16,258 nucleotides of DNA, from assembly GCA_021731345.1 (NCBI GenBank), contig JAKFXO010000073.1, positions 1 to 16,258 on the forward strand. Reading direction: 5' to 3'. The DNA comes from Candidatus Peribacterales bacterium. GTDB taxonomy: Bacteria > Patescibacteriota > Gracilibacteria > Peribacterales > Peribacteraceae. The first letter of the stretch is position 1. Every line of letters starts with the position of its first letter. The notes under the pieces were generated by a model. It ran no database searches and was not told where the DNA came from. It saw nothing but the letters and a program-made list of their open reading frames with translations. The translations under genes and the position numbers were made by a program. Shown here piece by piece: positions 13,907 through 16,258 of the stretch.

Positions 13907-13934
13907 AGTGTACCTGTCATTGCTCATGTATTCT
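13907..13934. promoter_or_regulatory. Divergent -10 boxes for methyltransferase and flavoprotein genes
   Basis: On the minus strand TACACT (13912-13907) ends 6 nt before ATG 13900. On the plus strand TATTCT (13929-13934) ends 7 nt before ATG 13942. The two boxes are 16 nt apart, so RNA polymerase bound to one should block the other. No clear -35 hexamers are visible. Both predict mRNAs with essentially no 5' leader. Confidence 0.5.
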
Positions 13935-13941
13935 GCGTTTG

Positions 13942-15186
13942 ATGGAAGAACAGAGAGATTTCGACATTGCCGTCATCGGCGGAGGCCCTGCAGGGATGAT
14001 GGCTGCAGCCAGAGCTGCTGAGCTTGGTGCAACCGTGATTCTTCTCGAAAAGAATCCGGGACTAGGCAAGAAACTTCTCATTTCCGGTGGGGGACGCTGC
14101 AATATTCTCAATGCCGAGTTTGATACGCACAAACTCGTCGCAAAGTACGGAAAGAAAGGTAAATCACTGTATTCCACGTTTTCACAGTTTGATGCGCAGG
14201 CAACGTGGGATTTCTTCGAATCAAAAGGGCTGAAGCTCAAAGTAGAACCCGAGCAGCGTGCGTTTCCTGTTAGTGATAGCGCCGCAGATGTTCGTTCTGT
14301 GCTCGCGCGTTGGATGGCCTATGGCAGAGTGCAGGTGCTGACGGGTGTCACGGTAAAAGATATCGAGGCTGAGGATGGATTGATCACAAAAATTGTTCAT
14401 GATTCCGGTATTCTCACAGCCAAAAATTACATTTTGGCTACAGGTGGTAAGTCACACCCTGAAACTGGTTCCACCGGTGATGGATTCGTATGGATGAAGA
14501 AACTTGGCCACTCTGTCACCGAACCTGAAGCTGCACTTGTACCGGTGACGATTCGAAACCCTTGGGTGAAAGACGTTGCAGGCATCAGCCTGAAAGATGT
14601 GAAGCTCAGTACATGGCAAGGGAAGACAGGGCATGAGTCCAAGGTTGGCAAAATGCTTTTTACACATATTGGCTTGAGTGGTCCGATGGTTCTCAATATG
14701 AGTAAGAATATCGGCGCACTACTGAAGTCTGGACCGGTGACGCTCTCACTCGATCTTTTCCCGAAACTTGACCCTGGTGCTCTTGATAAAAAAGTCATCG
14801 ACGTCTTTGAGAAAGGTAAAAACAAGATGATTAAAAATAATATCGGTGATCTTGTGCAGCCGCGACTTGGTCATGTCATTCTGGAGCTTGCGGGTATTGA
14901 TCCTGCTGTGCCGCTCCATCAGCTCAAGCGTGAGGATAGACTTGCATTCGTCGCGCTGCTCAAAGACCTACCGATGTCGGTTTCAGGCCTGCTTGGTGAG
15001 GATAAAGCAGTTGTCACTGGAGGTGGCGTTGACCTCAAAGAAGTAGAATTCAAAACCATGCGCTCAAAAAAATTTTCCAACTTATTTCTCGCCGGAGATA
15101 TTTTGGATTTTGACCGTCCCTCTGGCGGCTTCAGTCTTCAGATTTGTTGGACGACTGGATACGTGGCTGGTTCAAGTGCTGCTTAA
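13942..15186 (+). CDS. HI0933/YhiN family FAD-dependent oxidoreductase
   Basis: A 414-residue flavoprotein from ATG 13942 (the frame also offers TTG 13939, one codon earlier). The N-terminal Rossmann fold carries IGGGPAG (12-18) and the ribose-binding glutamate in VILLEK (32-37). These are followed by the family signature GKKLLISGGGRCN (42-54). The C-terminus has FLAGDILDFDRPSGGFSLQI (382-401), the second FAD-contacting motif. This matches the HI0933-like (BaiN/YhiN, sometimes annotated aminoacetone oxidase) family both in length, about 400 residues, and in motif order. The physiological substrate is not established for most members. The protein should be cytoplasmic. Its TAA overlaps the stop of the convergent glycosyltransferase gene in TTAA. 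Confidence 0.9.
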   Translation: MEEQRDFDIAVIGGGPAGMMAAARAAELGATVILLEKNPGLGKKLLISGGGRCNILNAEFDTHKLVAKYGKKGKSLYSTFSQFDAQATWDFFESKGLKLKVEPEQRAFPVSDSAADVRSVLARWMAYGRVQVLTGVTVKDIEAEDGLITKIVHDSGILTAKNYILATGGKSHPETGSTGDGFVWMKKLGHSVTEPEAALVPVTIRNPWVKDVAGISLKDVKLSTWQGKTGHESKVGKMLFTHIGLSGPMVLNMSKNIGALLKSGPVTLSLDLFPKLDPGALDKKVIDVFEKGKNKMIKNNIGDLVQPRLGHVILELAGIDPAVPLHQLKREDRLAFVALLKDLPMSVSGLLGEDKAVVTGGGVDLKEVEFKTMRSKKFSNLFLAGDILDFDRPSGGFSLQICWTTGYVAGSSAA

Positions 15187-16025
15187 CGAACTACGGCATA
15201 CCGTACATGACTAGAGCGAATGCCGAGCAGATACTGCGTACCTGCTCTCAGTCGGTCAGAGAGCGTACGCCTATCAGAAGCATAGACCCCGGTTCGTTTA
15301 TCGACAGAAGATCGGAGATCGCCTAACTCGGCTAGTTTCTTCATGAGGATGGATCCTTCGAAGTAATTGCAGTCTTTTTCGTAGCCACCCACGCTGAGTG
15401 CAGCTTCACGCAGAAACCATGAATTGGCTTCCGCAGCTACGAAGAAGAAATGGTTGCCCTGGAGACTCCTCGTCAGGTTCTGTACAGAGCTACATGCTTG
15501 ATACAGCAATGACGATGACAGTGCATGTACGGGTCCAAAACCTGCGACTCGAGGCGTCTCTGTCTCCGTTGTCCAGTCTGATTGAATGGCATCCAGCCAA
15601 CTCGGCAAATGCACCGTATCAGCATCACTCGTGACAACAATGTTGCCTCGTGCGGCTTCCAGTCCTATTTGCCTCGCTCTCGCTACACCGCCTTTTCGTT
15701 CGTGGATTACCGTAAAGCCCGATTCTTCAGCGATGCGCTGCGTTCGGCTGCCACGCGGTTCGCCATTACAGACAATGATGAACTCAGTGTCGTTATTGGT
15801 TTGTTCGGCTAGTGACCTGAGTGTTGCGAGCAAGTAGTCTGTTTCTTTATGCGCTGGAATCACAACGGAGAAAAATGGACGGTGTGGCACCGTACGGCGC
15901 TGCATAATTTTCTCAAGCTGCGCACACTTTACTTGTAGGTGTGCGGGCGTGAAGTGGCCGACTCCAAAACGTTGGAGACGACGGACGCTCATCGGAATGC
16001 CGAGGATGGGGGAGTCGATGGTCAT
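15183..16025 (-). CDS. Family 2 glycosyltransferase
   Basis: A 280-residue protein with a GT-A fold typical of family GT2: FFSVVIPAHKE (51-61), the nucleotide-binding strand FIIVCNGE (82-89), GVARARQIGLEAARGNIVV (113-131), and the metal-binding D-A-D at 134-136 (TSDADTVHLP). The acceptor region reads EANSWFLREAALSVGGY (199-215). At the position where GT2 enzymes usually have ED, this protein has FEGSIL (222-227), with glycine instead of aspartate. No membrane segment is visible, so it is likely cytoplasmic or membrane-peripheral. It transfers a sugar from a nucleotide donor to an unknown acceptor. ATG 16025 overlaps the upstream hydrolase stop as ATGA, indicating translational coupling. The first 45 residues are not part of the GT2 core, and later starts (M12, M41) are possible. 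Confidence 0.82.
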   Translation of the reverse strand: MTIDSPILGIPMSVRRLQRFGVGHFTPAHLQVKCAQLEKIMQRRTVPHRPFFSVVIPAHKETDYLLATLRSLAEQTNNDTEFIIVCNGEPRGSRTQRIAEESGFTVIHERKGGVARARQIGLEAARGNIVVTSDADTVHLPSWLDAIQSDWTTETETPRVAGFGPVHALSSSLLYQACSSVQNLTRSLQGNHFFFVAAEANSWFLREAALSVGGYEKDCNYFEGSILMKKLAELGDLRSSVDKRTGVYASDRRTLSDRLRAGTQYLLGIRSSHVRYAVVR

Positions 16026-16258
16026 GGGGCCATGTGGAAAACGAATGCCGGTTGTGTTTCACGCCATTCGGTTTTTATGCGTCGCAAAACGTCGTCTGTT
16101 CGGTTCATGAGAAATGTGAGATGTCCTCCTGCACACACAATTGCGCGCGAGTGCGGAATGGGTTTAGCCATCTGACGAATCGTTGCCCATGGAACGATGG
16201 GGTCTTCTTTGCCATGCCAAAAGAGAACATGTGTTTTTTCTGGGAAATTTTTCAGATC
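16022..16258 (-). CDS. Alpha/beta hydrolase, N-terminus beyond window edge
   Basis: The minus strand is open from the window edge for 78 codons to TGA 16024-16022. It shows the C-terminal third of an alpha/beta hydrolase: HVLFWHGKEDPIVPWATI, with the catalytic aspartate in GKEDPIVP, and CAGGHLTFLMNR with the catalytic histidine in GGHL. The nucleophile lies outside the window, so substrate class cannot be judged. The TGA overlaps the ATG of the glycosyltransferase gene by the 4-nt ATGA, so the two genes form an operon with coupled translation. Confidence 0.8.
   Translation of the reverse strand, partial: DLKNFPEKTHVLFWHGKEDPIVPWATIRQMAKPIPHSRAIVCAGGHLTFLMNRTDDVLRRIKTEWRETQPAFVFHMAP

Noticed and set aside
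13560..14021. A 153-codon plus-strand frame across the methyltransferase/flavoprotein divergent region.
   Set aside because: It runs antisense through the methyltransferase and over the divergent promoters, with no domain support.

Overview
The window looks like a compact bacterial chromosome segment of moderate GC. Genes are tightly packed, often divergent or convergent, and TGA is used as an ordinary stop (1373, 1686, 5237, 16022), so the standard bacterial code fits. Very short or absent 5' leaders, touching stop codons, many short unconnected genes and a giant repetitive surface protein suggest a Patescibacteria/CPR-type genome, perhaps near Peribacteria or Peregrinibacteria. That placement is an inference; there is no rRNA or other phylogenetic marker here. 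I saw no tRNA, rRNA, CRISPR array, intact insertion sequence or origin.

Layout. 1-539 (-): 5'-end part of a PhnB-like VOC protein. 585-1688 (+): DUF1697 protein, a small MORN/YwqK-like protein and a two-helix membrane protein, probably one transcription unit ending at a weak hairpin. 1725-2732 (-): membrane-anchored serine hydrolase of the class A beta-lactamase fold. 2822-5239 (+): polytopic membrane protein (GT-C-like) with a TPR tail. 5267-11085 (+): giant secreted NHL-type beta-propeller protein. 11082-12770 (-): a protein joining a transposase-type helix-turn-helix region, one membrane segment and a phage-tail-fibre-like ectodomain. 13043-13900 (-): SAM methyltransferase. 13942-15186 (+): HI0933-family flavoprotein. 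15183-16025 (-): family 2 glycosyltransferase, translationally coupled to a truncated alpha/beta hydrolase (16022-16258, -).

The central 8-kb surface region is the most interesting part. The giant protein contains 30 propeller blades in six blocks of 6, 3, 3, 6, 9 and 3 blades. All are multiples of three and they total exactly five six-bladed propellers; growth appears to have been by copying a three-blade, roughly 543-bp module. Its reading frame has a complete signal peptide but no ATG, GTG or TTG in front of it. The nearest ATG (5267) lies one frame away and reaches a correctly phased A AAA AAC slippery heptamer (5278-5284), followed 8 nt later by a small dyad; a -1 shift there joins the ATG to the signal peptide. 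A rival reading is a leaderless AUU start at 5275. An assembly indel must also be excluded. The TPR/GT-C gene just upstream and the HTH-membrane-fibre gene that shares its stop palindrome are plausible partners in making or sensing a cell-surface structure, but that link rests on position only.

A second theme is expression architecture. Several genes have a -10 box ending 6-8 nt before the start codon and no Shine-Dalgarno sequence, which predicts leaderless mRNAs, while others (1479, 5236) have strong Shine-Dalgarno sites. Both convergent pairs in which the genes touch share a 4-bp palindrome (CTAG, TTAA) that encodes both stops.
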